Assembly (NCBI RefSeq): GCF_000718555.1
Contig: NZ_JOAN01000002.1
Location: 62,001 to 126,000 of the forward strand
Direction of reading: 5' to 3'
From: Micromonospora chokoriensis
GTDB taxonomy: Bacteria > Actinomycetota > Actinomycetes > Mycobacteriales > Micromonosporaceae
DNA length: 64,000 nucleotides
The position numbers and the translations under genes were made by a program. The notes beneath the pieces are model-generated. The model saw only the letters and a program-made list of their open reading frames with translations, was not told the origin of the DNA and did no database searches. The stretch's first letter is position 1. The number at the start of each line of letters is the position of its first letter. Below, piece after piece: positions 46,301-54,499 of this stretch.

Positions 46301-47011
46301 ATGCGGATCGCCCTCTTCATCACCTGCGTCAACGACCTCGCGTACCCGGGCACCGGCATCGCGGTCACCCGTATCCTGCGGCGGCTCGGCCACACCGTCG
46401 AGTTCCCCACCGCGCAGACCTGCTGCGGGCAGATGCACGCCAACACGGGCTACCGGGCCGAGGCGATGCCGATGGTGCGCAACTACGTGGACGTCTTCGA
46501 CTCCTACGACGCCATCGTCGCGCCGTCCGGGTCGTGCACCGCGATGATCCGCGACCAGTACCCCCACCTGCACGCGCCCGCCGCCTCGGTGGCCGCCCGC
46601 ACCTACGAGCTGTCCGAACTGCTCGTCGACGTGCTCGGCGTCACCGACGTGGGCGCCGAGTTCCCGGAGACGGTCACCTACCACCCCACCTGCCACGGCC
46701 TGCGCATGCTGCGCCTCGGTGACCGGCCGCTGACCCTGCTGCGCAACGTTCGTGGGATCCAACTGGTCGAGCTGGGCGACGCCGAGGAGTGCTGCGGTTT
46801 CGGCGGCACGTTCGCCCTGAAGAACCCGGACGTCTCGACCGCGATGCTCACCGACAAGTGCGCCCGGGTTCGCGACACCGGCGCGCGGGTGCTCGCCGCC
46901 GCCGACAACTCCTGCCTGGCGCACATCGGCGGCGGCCTCGACCGCAATCGCTCGGGCGTACGGGCCATGCACTACGCCGAGATTCTCGCCGAGACGGGGG
47001 CCACCTCATGA
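46301..47011 (+). CDS. lutA: L-lactate utilization protein LutA
   Basis: The product has 236 residues from ATG at 46301 with an AGGAG site. Two CCG domains are visible: TCCGQMHANTG and ECCGFGGTF, each ending a Cys-rich block, with additional Cys in SGSCTAM and YHPTCHG. This matches the Fe-S/heterodisulfide-reductase-like LutA (YkgE) subunit of the LutABC L-lactate oxidation complex. The stop overlaps lutB (ATGA). Confidence 0.92.
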   Translation: MRIALFITCVNDLAYPGTGIAVTRILRRLGHTVEFPTAQTCCGQMHANTGYRAEAMPMVRNYVDVFDSYDAIVAPSGSCTAMIRDQYPHLHAPAASVAARTYELSELLVDVLGVTDVGAEFPETVTYHPTCHGLRMLRLGDRPLTLLRNVRGIQLVELGDAEECCGFGGTFALKNPDVSTAMLTDKCARVRDTGARVLAAADNSCLAHIGGGLDRNRSGVRAMHYAEILAETGATS

Positions 47012-48453
47012 ATCCTCCGGCCACACCCGCCACCGGGAGCGGACGGATCCGCACTCCGCTGCCCTTCCCCACCGCCGCCAAACCGGCAGTCGCCGACACG
47101 CAACTCCGGGCCAACCTGCACCGGGCCACCCGCACCATCCGCGCCAAACGGGCCCGGGTCGTCGACGAGGTACCCGACTGGGAGGCGCTGCGCGACGCCG
47201 GCTCCGCGATCAAGGCGGACGTCCAACGTCGACTGCCGGAGCTGCTGGAGCAGTTCGAGGCGTCCGCCACCGCTGCCGGCGCCACCGTGCACTGGGCCCG
47301 CGACGCGGCCGAGGCGTGCCGGATCGTGGTCGCGCTGACCCAGGCCGCCGGGGCCGACGAGGTCGTGAAGGTCAAGTCGATGGCCACCCAGGAGATCGAG
47401 CTCAACGAGGCCCTGGAGGCGGCCGGGATCGCCGCCTACGAGACCGACCTCGCGGAGCTGATCGTGCAGCTCGGCGAGGACACCCCCTCGCACATCCTGG
47501 TGCCGGCGATCCACTACAACCGGGGACAGATCCGGGAGATCTTCCAGCGCCGGATGGCCGACGCGCCGACCGACCTGAGCGACGAGCCGGCCGCGCTGGC
47601 CGAGGCGGCCCGCGCCCACCTGCGCCGACGTTTCCTCTCGGCCCGGGTCGCCGTCTCCGGCGCCAACTTCGCCGTCGCCGACAGCGGCACCCTCGTGGTC
47701 GTGGAGTCCGAGGGCAACGGGCGGATGTGCCTCACCCTCCCGGAGACGCTGATCAGCGTCGTCGGCGTCGAGAAGCTGCTGCCGACCTTCACCGACCTGG
47801 AAGTCTTCCTGCAACTGCTGCCGCGTTCCTCGACCGGCGAGCGGATGAACCCGTACACCTCGATGTGGACCGGCGTCACCCCCGACGACGGCCCCCAGAC
47901 CGTACACATCGTGCTTGTCGACAATGGCCGGTCCGCGGTGCTCGCCGACCCGGTCGGGCGGCCGGCGCTGTCCTGCATCCGCTGCTCCGCGTGCCTCAAC
48001 GTCTGCCCGGTGTACGAGCGGGCCGGCGGGCACGCGTACGGCTCGGTGTACCCGGGCCCGATCGGCGCGATCCTGTCGCCGCAGCTGACCGGGGTGGCCG
48101 ACAACGCCTCGCTGCCGTACGCGTCGACTCTCTGCGGCGCCTGCTACGACGTGTGCCCCGTGAAGATCAACATCCCGGAGATCCTGGTCCACCTCCGGCA
48201 GCAGGCACCGCACCCGGCCGCCGAACGGGCCACCATGCGGGTGCTGTCCTGGGTCATGCGCAGCCCTCGACGGTGGGCCGCCGCCCTGCGCCTGGCCCGG
48301 GCCGGCGCGGGACCCCTCGGGGCGTACCGTCAGCGGCGCACCGGCGCACGCACGCTGCGGCGACTGCCCTGGCCCGCCTCGGCGTGGACCCGGTCGCGAG
48401 ACCTGCCGTTGCCCGCGCCGCAGACCTTCCGTGATTGGTGGGGAAAGCAGTGA
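47008..48453 (+). CDS. lutB: L-lactate utilization iron-sulfur protein LutB
   Basis: The product has 481 residues. The N-terminal two-thirds is the LUD domain (VKVKSMATQEIELNEALEAA, SGANFAVADSGTLVVVESEG). Two ferredoxin-type motifs follow: CIRCSACLNVCP and CGACYDVCP, which should bind [4Fe-4S] clusters. A C-terminal helical domain follows (RVLSWVMRSPRRWAAALRLA). It is the electron-transfer core of the complex that oxidises L-lactate to pyruvate. It overlaps lutA and lutC by 4 bases each. Confidence 0.93.
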   Translation: MNPPATPATGSGRIRTPLPFPTAAKPAVADTQLRANLHRATRTIRAKRARVVDEVPDWEALRDAGSAIKADVQRRLPELLEQFEASATAAGATVHWARDAAEACRIVVALTQAAGADEVVKVKSMATQEIELNEALEAAGIAAYETDLAELIVQLGEDTPSHILVPAIHYNRGQIREIFQRRMADAPTDLSDEPAALAEAARAHLRRRFLSARVAVSGANFAVADSGTLVVVESEGNGRMCLTLPETLISVVGVEKLLPTFTDLEVFLQLLPRSSTGERMNPYTSMWTGVTPDDGPQTVHIVLVDNGRSAVLADPVGRPALSCIRCSACLNVCPVYERAGGHAYGSVYPGPIGAILSPQLTGVADNASLPYASTLCGACYDVCPVKINIPEILVHLRQQAPHPAAERATMRVLSWVMRSPRRWAAALRLARAGAGPLGAYRQRRTGARTLRRLPWPASAWTRSRDLPLPAPQTFRDWWGKQ

Positions 48454-49052
48454 CCGCACGTGACGAGATCCTGGCGCGGCTCCGGACGGCCCTGGCCGAC
48501 AACCCGCCGCCGGTGCAGGTGCCCCGCCGGTACCGCCGGGTCGACGACCGCGCCGACCTGATCGGGACGCTGGTCGACCGCCTGGAGGACTACCGGGCGG
48601 TCGTCCACCATGGCATCGACGCGCTACCCCGGCTGCTGAGCGAGGTCGACCGGCTCGCCGTCCCCACCGACGTTCCCGCCGAGTGGCTCGCCGGCTACGC
48701 CGGGCAGCTGCACCGCGACGCGCCGCCGCTGTCACCGGCCGCGCTCGACGCCCTGGACGCGGTCCTGACCGGCTGCGCGGTCGCGGTCGCCGACACCGGC
48801 ACCATCATCCTCGACGCCGGCCCGGCGCAGGGACGGCGGGCGCTCACCCTGGTGCCCGACCGGCACATCTGCGTCGTCCGCACCGACCAGGTCGTCGGTC
48901 TGCTGCCCGAGGCGCTGACCCGGCTGGACCCGCGCGCGCCGCAGACCTGGATCTCCGGCCCATCCGCGACCAGCGACATCGAGCTCAACCGGGTCGAGGG
49001 AGTGCACGGCCCACGCCGGCTGGAGGTCGTCCTGATCGGCTTAGGAACCTGA
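48450..49052 (+). CDS. lutC: L-lactate utilization protein LutC
   Basis: The product has 200 residues from GTG at 48450 (GTGA overlap with lutB). LUD-domain sequence: VAVADTGTIILDAGPAQGRR, LVPDRHICVVRTDQVVGLLP, ISGPSATSDIELNRVEGVHG. This is the third component of the L-lactate oxidation complex. Its 3' end overlaps the 3' end of the convergent lspA gene by 12 bases. Confidence 0.92.
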   Translation: MTARDEILARLRTALADNPPPVQVPRRYRRVDDRADLIGTLVDRLEDYRAVVHHGIDALPRLLSEVDRLAVPTDVPAEWLAGYAGQLHRDAPPLSPAALDALDAVLTGCAVAVADTGTIILDAGPAQGRRALTLVPDRHICVVRTDQVVGLLPEALTRLDPRAPQTWISGPSATSDIELNRVEGVHGPRRLEVVLIGLGT

Positions 49053-49547
49053 CGACACCTGTTCGCCGCTGCGGGTCTCACCCGCCGTCGCCTGCAACGG
49101 TATGCCGCGCACGTTGAGCAGCATGACGATGCCGACGCCGACCACCAGCGCGATGTCCGCGACGTTGCCGACGAAGAACCCGGCGTAGTCGATGAAGTCC
49201 ACCACGTGCCCGCGCGCGAAACCCGGCTCGCGGAAGAGGCGGTCCAGCAGGTGCGTCGCCGCACCGCCGAGCACCAACCCCAACGCCACCGCCCAGGCCC
49301 GCGACGTGACCCGCCGCGCCACGACCGTCACCGCGACCACCGCCGCCGCCGCGAACACCGCAAAGATCCAGGTGTACGCGGAGCCGATCGAGAAGGCGGC
49401 ACCCGGGTTGTAGACGAGCCGCAGTTGCAGCAGGTCACCGAGGAGGGAAATGCTCTGCCCGCCGCCCAGCGCGGACTCTGCCCAATATTTCGTGAGCTGG
49501 TCTGAGGCGAGCACCACAGCAGCGATCAACACGACGACGCGGAACAC
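49041..49547 (-). CDS. lspA: Signal peptidase II (LspA), divergent
   Basis: The product has 168 residues with four hydrophobic segments. LspA motifs: SDQLTKYW, YNPGAAFSIGS, and the catalytic Asp blocks LLDRLFREPG (first Asp) and VVDFIDYAG followed by NVADIAL (second Asp). The usual GGxxGN before the first Asp reads GGAATH, so a normally conserved Asn is replaced by His. It would cleave prolipoprotein signal peptides in the membrane, if active. It may be an extra paralog of the housekeeping enzyme, since no ileS or rluD neighbour is present. Confidence 0.82.
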   Translation of the reverse strand: MFRVVVLIAAVVLASDQLTKYWAESALGGGQSISLLGDLLQLRLVYNPGAAFSIGSAYTWIFAVFAAAAVVAVTVVARRVTSRAWAVALGLVLGGAATHLLDRLFREPGFARGHVVDFIDYAGFFVGNVADIALVVGVGIVMLLNVRGIPLQATAGETRSGEQVSSGS

Positions 49548-49596
49548 CCCGGAACCCTAGCCGGTCAGGAGTGACCGGCACCACCGGCGGTCGCGG

Positions 49597-50295
49597 TCAG
49601 ACCACGGCCCGTCGTCGTCGCAGTCGCCGCGACACCAGCAGCACCCCGGCAGCGACCAGCAGTGCGCCGCCGGCGCGGGCGGCGATGGGAACGGCGGCAC
49701 CACGGCCAAGTTTGACACTGTGGGCGGGCTCGGTGCTGCGGACGGCCACCGGAACGCCGGTGAGGGCCCAGTCGTGGGAGTCAGCACCCGAGGCGTACAC
49801 CGCGCGTTGTCCGTCGGGGCCGGTGGCCACCGCCCGGTACGCGGGATTGAGGTCGGTGAGCATCCGCACCGCGACGGTGGCCGTGTCGACCGGCCCGGGG
49901 CAGGTGTAGTCGACGGTCGCGCCGGCCCTCGCCAGGGCTTTCGACTCGGCGACCGTGCCGAGGCAGCGACGCGTGCCGTCGGACACCGTGATCTGCTTGA
50001 GCAGGTACGCGGAGAACCGCTCAGACGATGCGAGCACCGCGGGATCGGTCGTCCGGTAGTCGACCGCACCGTCGAGCAGGACGCGGTCGGGCGGCAGCAG
50101 GCCGAGCGAGACTCCCAACAGGGTCAGGTCGTCGGGGCCACCGACGCGCCACCGCACCCGTACGACCTCTGGCCGCTTGTCGTCGCGCGCGATGGACACC
50201 GTCTGCGGATCACCGGACGGATGCGCGGTCGCCGGAACCGGCAGGGCCGTGATGGACGCGGCAACGGCGAGCACCGCCAGCGGGAGGACTTTCAC
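49597..50295 (-). CDS. Secreted, C-terminally membrane-anchored protein, unknown
   Basis: The product has 232 residues from a GTG at 50295 that begins a good signal peptide (VKVLPLAVLAVAASITAL, cleavage near ATAHP). A longer frame starts at ATG 50451 without a ribosome-binding site. The mature part has two Cys (RRCLGTV and DYTCPGP) that may pair. A hydrophobic C-terminal helix (ARAGGALLVAAGVLLV) and a basic tail (SRRLRRRRAVV) follow. It is divergent from the CopC-like gene and 49 bases upstream of lspA, probably co-transcribed with it. I do not recognise the family. Confidence 0.65.
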   Translation of the reverse strand: MKVLPLAVLAVAASITALPVPATAHPSGDPQTVSIARDDKRPEVVRVRWRVGGPDDLTLLGVSLGLLPPDRVLLDGAVDYRTTDPAVLASSERFSAYLLKQITVSDGTRRCLGTVAESKALARAGATVDYTCPGPVDTATVAVRMLTDLNPAYRAVATGPDGQRAVYASGADSHDWALTGVPVAVRSTEPAHSVKLGRGAAVPIAARAGGALLVAAGVLLVSRRLRRRRAVV

Positions 50296-50534
50296 CGCGC
50301 TTCGCCGACGACGTCTGGGCAGGGGCACGAAACGCTCCGGGATAGCGGCGGCAGGAGTCGCGCCCACCATGCCGAACGCGCGGGAACGTGCAGGTCCGGA
50401 TGGGTGTGCAGCACCGGACCGCAGCGTGAACAGTGCGTTGATCAACTTCATGCCGCGTCGGGAGGAACGTGGGAACTTTTCTGCTGGTGTGGCCGACCAC
50501 CCGAGTGCCACACCTGTCATCGAAGGGACCGTTC

Positions 50535-51113
50535 ATGCTCAGCACCAGCCTTGCTGGACGACTCGGTGTCGCGACGGTCGCCGCCCTGCTGACGCTGCTC
50601 GTTCCCGCCAGCCCGGCGCGGGCGCACAACACGCTCCGGTCCTCGTCGCCGGCTCGGGACGCGGCCCTGCCCGTCGCGCCGACCGAGGTCTCGCTCGAAT
50701 TCTCGGCACGGCTCGATCCGGCGTTCGCGACGGTCGTGCTCACCGACGCCAACAAGCGCAGGATCCCCACGAGCGACCCGGTCGTGGTCGGCGCGACGAG
50801 CACGATCACGCTGACCGGCACACTGCCGAACGGGACGTACACCGTCGCGTACCGGGTGGTCTCCACCGACGGGCATCCGCTGCGTGGGTCGTACCCCTTC
50901 TCGGTGGCCGACCCGACGGCGAGCGCCGCGCCGATCAGCGCCGCCGGCGCCTCGGCGGACGCCGGCGGCAGGAGGACCGACGGCGACTTGCGCGTGGTCT
51001 TCCTCGTCTCGGGTGCCGTGCTGGCCGCTCTCGTGGCGGTCGCCGTCGGCCTGCTCAGATCACGACCTGTTTGGTGTTGGGCAAGGCGTCGACGATCGAC
51101 CTCTGCACGTTGA
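50535..51113 (+). CDS. CopC-domain copper-binding protein
   Basis: The product has 192 residues from ATG at 50535 with GAAGGGA upstream. The signal peptide is cleaved after SPARA, leaving His as mature residue 1. The domain runs LRSSSPARDAALPVAPTEVS, LEFSARLDPAFATVVL, and YRVVSTDGHPLRGSYPF. This is the CopC/YobA fold in which the N-terminal His and the late Asp/His bind Cu(II). A C-terminal helix (VVFLVSGAVLAALVAVAVGL) anchors it. The last 20 codons run into the opposing bicupin gene, and the tail (VWCWARRRRSTSAR) is unlike the family, so the original stop may have been lost. Confidence 0.83.
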   Translation: MLSTSLAGRLGVATVAALLTLLVPASPARAHNTLRSSSPARDAALPVAPTEVSLEFSARLDPAFATVVLTDANKRRIPTSDPVVVGATSTITLTGTLPNGTYTVAYRVVSTDGHPLRGSYPFSVADPTASAAPISAAGASADAGGRRTDGDLRVVFLVSGAVLAALVAVAVGLLRSRPVWCWARRRRSTSAR

Positions 51114-52188
51114 TCGTGTCGGCGATGATCTCGTGCGGCGTGTTGGCCATCCACTGCATCACCGAGATGTCCTCGAATCGGGGATGGCGGAACATCTCCA
51201 GGAACACCAGTGGCTCGTCACCGGTGTTCTCGATGTAGTGGCCGTACGCGAAGGGGACGTAACCCACGTCGCCGGCCTGGAAGTCGAAGGTCCGAGCGGC
51301 GGCCGAAGACGCGAAGACGCCCATCCGTCCGGTGCCGGAGATGTAGTACTGCCACTCGTCCGTGGTGGGATGCCAGTGCAGCTCGCGCATCCCGCCCGGC
51401 TCGACCTCCACCAGCGCTGCCGAGGTGGTCACGGACGCGGCGAAGTTCGTCGAGTCGGTGATCCGCACCGTCCCACCGCGGAAGCGCTGCGGGGTCTGCG
51501 CGAGCATCCGGTGCTTGAAGCTGCGCGGGATGTCACCGGTGGGGCTGACCACCCGATCCTGTTGCAGCGGCGGCGGCACGTCGCCCTGGAAGATGTACTT
51601 CTCCCGCTCGGGCAGGTTCTCCATCTGTTCCAACGTCCAGCCGAAGTTCTTCGCCAGGACGTGCCGAGGCGTGTGCGCGAAGAAGTCGCTGAGCAGGAAG
51701 GTGTTGTTCTCCGAGAAGGCGCCGTCGTCGAAGACCAGCAGGAACTGCGCACCGTTTTCGAGCGCCTGGATGTTGTGCGGCACACCCTGCGGGAAGAACC
51801 ACAGATCACCCGCCTTCACGTCCTCGATGAAGTTGCGTCCCTCGTGGTCGACGGCGCTGATCCGGCAACTGCCGCTGAGCATGTACGCCCACTCGGACTG
51901 CTGATGCCAGTGGATCTCCCGGTACGCGCCCGGTTCGAGACCGAACTGGACGCCGGACAGCTGGCTGGCGATCGGCAGGTCACGGCTGGTGACCTCCCGG
52001 GTCCAGCCGCCCTTCTCCACTCGGGTGTGCGCCTGCGAGAACGAGAACTTGAGGTTGGGCACGAGCCGGCTGTCGGTCGTCGGCGGCACCAGGAGGTCCG
52101 GGTTCTGCCGCTCAAGTTCGACGTTACGGCCCGCGAAGGGCGCGGCACCCTGGTCGCCGCGTCGCGGCTCGGGATCGCTGTTCGCCAT
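51055..52188 (-). CDS. oxdC: Oxalate decarboxylase-type bicupin
   Basis: The product has 377 residues from ATG at 52188 with GAGGAG upstream. There are two cupin domains, each with a Mn-site set: His93, His95, Glu99 and His138, then His271, His273, Glu278 and His317. These fall two residues from the Bacillus subtilis OxdC numbering. The lid over the N-terminal site reads SENNT (159-163) with Glu160, where OxdC has SENST. The Glu is the proton donor for decarboxylation, so oxalate to formate plus CO2 is the likely reaction. No signal peptide is present, so the enzyme is cytoplasmic. It is preceded by a small membrane protein gene 13 bases away. Confidence 0.9.
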   Translation of the reverse strand: MANSDPEPRRGDQGAAPFAGRNVELERQNPDLLVPPTTDSRLVPNLKFSFSQAHTRVEKGGWTREVTSRDLPIASQLSGVQFGLEPGAYREIHWHQQSEWAYMLSGSCRISAVDHEGRNFIEDVKAGDLWFFPQGVPHNIQALENGAQFLLVFDDGAFSENNTFLLSDFFAHTPRHVLAKNFGWTLEQMENLPEREKYIFQGDVPPPLQQDRVVSPTGDIPRSFKHRMLAQTPQRFRGGTVRITDSTNFAASVTTSAALVEVEPGGMRELHWHPTTDEWQYYISGTGRMGVFASSAAARTFDFQAGDVGYVPFAYGHYIENTGDEPLVFLEMFRHPRFEDISVMQWMANTPHEIIADTINVQRSIVDALPNTKQVVI

Positions 52189-52201
52189 GATCGCTGTCTC
52201 C

Positions 52202-52462
52202 TCACTCAGGTTGGATCGGACGGCTTGCGGGAACGGTTCCGCCCCGCAGCCGTAGCCGGGACGACAGCCCCAGCAGGGCACGCACCCCGGGCCAGCCGTG
52301 CTGGACCACGATCGCGGCTGGGATCGCCGCTGCGGTCGCCACCAGCACCAGGCGGGTCCACGCCGGAGCGTGGCCAGCCGCCCCGGTGCTGGCGAAGAGG
52401 ACGAACATCAGCAGTACGACCCGGAGCCGACGCAGACCGGGAAGTTCGGTGAGCTGGGCCAT
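52202..52462 (-). CDS. Small membrane protein upstream of oxdC
   Basis: The product has 86 residues from ATG at 52462; a longer frame begins at 52501. Two hydrophobic segments (LRVVLLMFVLFASTGAAG and LVLVATAAAIPAAIVV) are followed by a basic tail with RALLGLSSRLRLRGG. The gap to oxdC is 13 bases, so they form one transcript. No family is recognised. A role in oxalate uptake has not been shown and is not claimed. Confidence 0.55.
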   Translation of the reverse strand: MAQLTELPGLRRLRVVLLMFVLFASTGAAGHAPAWTRLVLVATAAAIPAAIVVQHGWPGVRALLGLSSRLRLRGGTVPASRPIQPE

Positions 52463-52660
52463 GATTCGATGATCGACGCCGAGCACCGACCGTCGCATCA
52501 CGTGATCGCGCCATTACCGCGCACCAGATCTCGGACGGCGGGGCCCATTGCGCGCATCCCCGCCGGTTCGTCGATCTGGTCGCCCGCACCTGCCGTCATG
52601 GCTAGGCTCGGTCGCAGGACGGCCTTTCGACGCGCCTGGTAACAACCGGGGAGAACGCCC

Positions 52661-54241
52661 TTGTCCGAATCACCCTTCACCACCGGCACGCTCCCGGCCG
52701 ACGACGTCGCCGCCGACGCCGAGCAACGGCGGCACCGCCTCTTCGCCACGGCTGATCAGCTCCGGCTCGCCGGGCGCGGCATGGAGGCGCTGCACGTCCT
52801 GGCCGCGGAGATCGCCACGAACCGCTTCGGCGAGCGCCACCGCGCCCACCTGCTCGGTCGCCTGGCACAGATCGTGGCCCTGGAACAGCCGACCATCGCC
52901 CTCGCCGGTCTGCGGGAGGCGCTGAACCTACGTTTGGACGCCCGCAGCCGCAGCACCCTGCTCGCCCTGGTCGCCACGATCGCGGCCCGCACGGGGCATC
53001 CGGACACCGATGCCCTGCTCCGCGAGGCGGGCACCGCGCACGCCACGGCGGGTGACCAGTCGTCCGCGCGTCATCTCGCTCTCGGCCGGGCCGCCCGCTC
53101 GCTGGCCCACGGGGATCTGCCGGGCGCCCAGGCCGTGCTGGCGGCCCTGGACCCGGGCTCCTGGGCGGCACGACCCGACGCCCCGATCATCCGGGCCGAG
53201 CGGGTCCTCGTGCAGCTCGGCCTGGGGCGACACCAGGACGCGCGGACCGCGACCCGCCAAGCGCCCGACGAGGCCGACGTCTCGCTTCCCGGGCTGACCG
53301 CGCTGAACTGCCTGCGCATGGTGGCCGTGGGAGAGCTGCCCGAGGCGGCCGCGCTGGCCGTCACGACGCTCAGCTCCGGCGCGGCGGGGATCAGCCGGGA
53401 GGTGCGTGCCCTGCTGGTCGCGGTGATCGGCGAGGTCCGCTACCGCCGTGGCGAACACGACGACGCGCGCGCCATCCTCCGCGCGTGTCTCGCAGAAGAT
53501 GGCTGGCCCGACCGGACGATGTGGACTCCCGCGTTCTGCGTCGCGGTTCGCGACCCCGCCCTCAGCGCGTCGGCGGGCCTGCTCACCAGGGTCGTTGCCG
53601 ACCTGCACCGCTCAGTCCGGTCGCTTCTGCCCGTGCCGCACTTCGGCCCCCGACTGGTACGCGCGGCGGTGGCCGCCGGCGACATTCAGGCCGCCGGCCG
53701 GGTCACCGAACTGGTCGAACTGGTGGCCACCCGCACCCCGGTACCGCTGTGGCAAGCGCTGGCCGACCAGAGCAGGGGGTTGCGCGACCGCGACCCGGCT
53801 GCGCTCCGGTCGGCGGTCGACGGGTTGCGCACCACCGCCGCCTGGCCGGCTCTGGCCGACGCGTTGCTCGACCTCGCGAACAACCCCCGGGTGCGGTCCG
53901 TGCAGGCGCACGATGCCGCGCACGAGGCGGCTGCCCTCTACGCGCGGATCGGCGCCCCGGGGGACCAGGCCAGCGCTGACCGCCGCTGCGCCGAACTCGC
54001 TGACACTACCGGCCACCGGCGGTCGATCGACGAGCCGCCGGCCCGGGGCCTGGACGCGCTCACCCCCGCCGAGGAGCGGGTGGCCGAGATGCTCGCCGCC
54101 GGCGTCACGAAGAAGGAGGCGGCCAAGAGCCTCTTCGTCTCCTTCCACACCGTGGACACCCAACTCCGATCCATCTACCACAAGCTGGGCATCCACAACC
54201 GGACGCAGTTGGTGCGGGCCTGGGAACAGACCAGGCGATGA
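52661..54241 (+). CDS. LuxR-type regulator with TPR-like region, no NTPase
   Basis: The product has 526 residues from TTG at 52661, preceded by GGGGAG at 7-base spacing. The first 430 residues are helical and Ala/Leu-rich like the TPR/MalT-type arm (ATDQLRLAGRGMEAL-like pairs). No Walker A or B motif is present. The C-terminal 65 residues are a LuxR helix-turn-helix: LTPAEERVAEMLAAGVTKKE, KSLFVSFHTVDTQLRSIYHK, LGIHNRTQLVRAW. It looks like the C-terminal half of LAL-type regulators acting alone. The target is unknown. Confidence 0.8.
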   Translation: MSESPFTTGTLPADDVAADAEQRRHRLFATADQLRLAGRGMEALHVLAAEIATNRFGERHRAHLLGRLAQIVALEQPTIALAGLREALNLRLDARSRSTLLALVATIAARTGHPDTDALLREAGTAHATAGDQSSARHLALGRAARSLAHGDLPGAQAVLAALDPGSWAARPDAPIIRAERVLVQLGLGRHQDARTATRQAPDEADVSLPGLTALNCLRMVAVGELPEAAALAVTTLSSGAAGISREVRALLVAVIGEVRYRRGEHDDARAILRACLAEDGWPDRTMWTPAFCVAVRDPALSASAGLLTRVVADLHRSVRSLLPVPHFGPRLVRAAVAAGDIQAAGRVTELVELVATRTPVPLWQALADQSRGLRDRDPAALRSAVDGLRTTAAWPALADALLDLANNPRVRSVQAHDAAHEAAALYARIGAPGDQASADRRCAELADTTGHRRSIDEPPARGLDALTPAEERVAEMLAAGVTKKEAAKSLFVSFHTVDTQLRSIYHKLGIHNRTQLVRAWEQTRR

Positions 54242-54415
54242 TCAGCCGATGACCCCGCCAGGCGACCCGACCTCGGTGCCACGCCAGGCATCGACCGGGC
54301 CCTGCGGGCGGTCGCCGCGCAGGGTGATCCGGTGCACGACCCTCCGCGCGCCGCCGTAGTCGCGGTTGGCGTAGTGCGCGGTGCCGCGGTTGTCCCCCAT
54401 CGCCCACCGACAGCC
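54242..54415 (-). pseudogene. C-terminal remnant of a TauD/TfdA-family dioxygenase
   Basis: The 57-codon reading frame encodes MGDNRGTAHYANRDYGGARR, then VVHRITLRGDRPQG. This matches the end of alpha-ketoglutarate-dependent taurine-type dioxygenases (WDNRATxHYAxxDY, RVMHRVTLxGDRP), with the third metal His (AHYAN) and the 2-oxoglutarate Arg. An in-frame TAA precedes it at 54416-54418, and the rest of the gene is absent, replaced by a palindrome. It ends directly against the LuxR-type gene. Confidence 0.75.
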
Positions 54416-54431
54416 TTATTCGGGGAAAACA

Positions 54432-54471
54432 GTGATGCCGGTGAGTCATCACGATGACTCACCGGCATCAC
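54432..54471. terminator. 19-bp stem terminator downstream of the VOC gene
   Basis: GTGATGCCGGTGAGTCATC (54432-54450) pairs perfectly with 54453-54471 around two bases. Read on the minus strand it is followed by TGTTTTCCCC, a short T-run, so it should terminate the VOC gene that ends at 54500. It also sits at the truncated end of the TauD remnant. Confidence 0.65.
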
Positions 54472-54499
54472 GTCGATCAGTACGACGCGTCGTCGAGGC

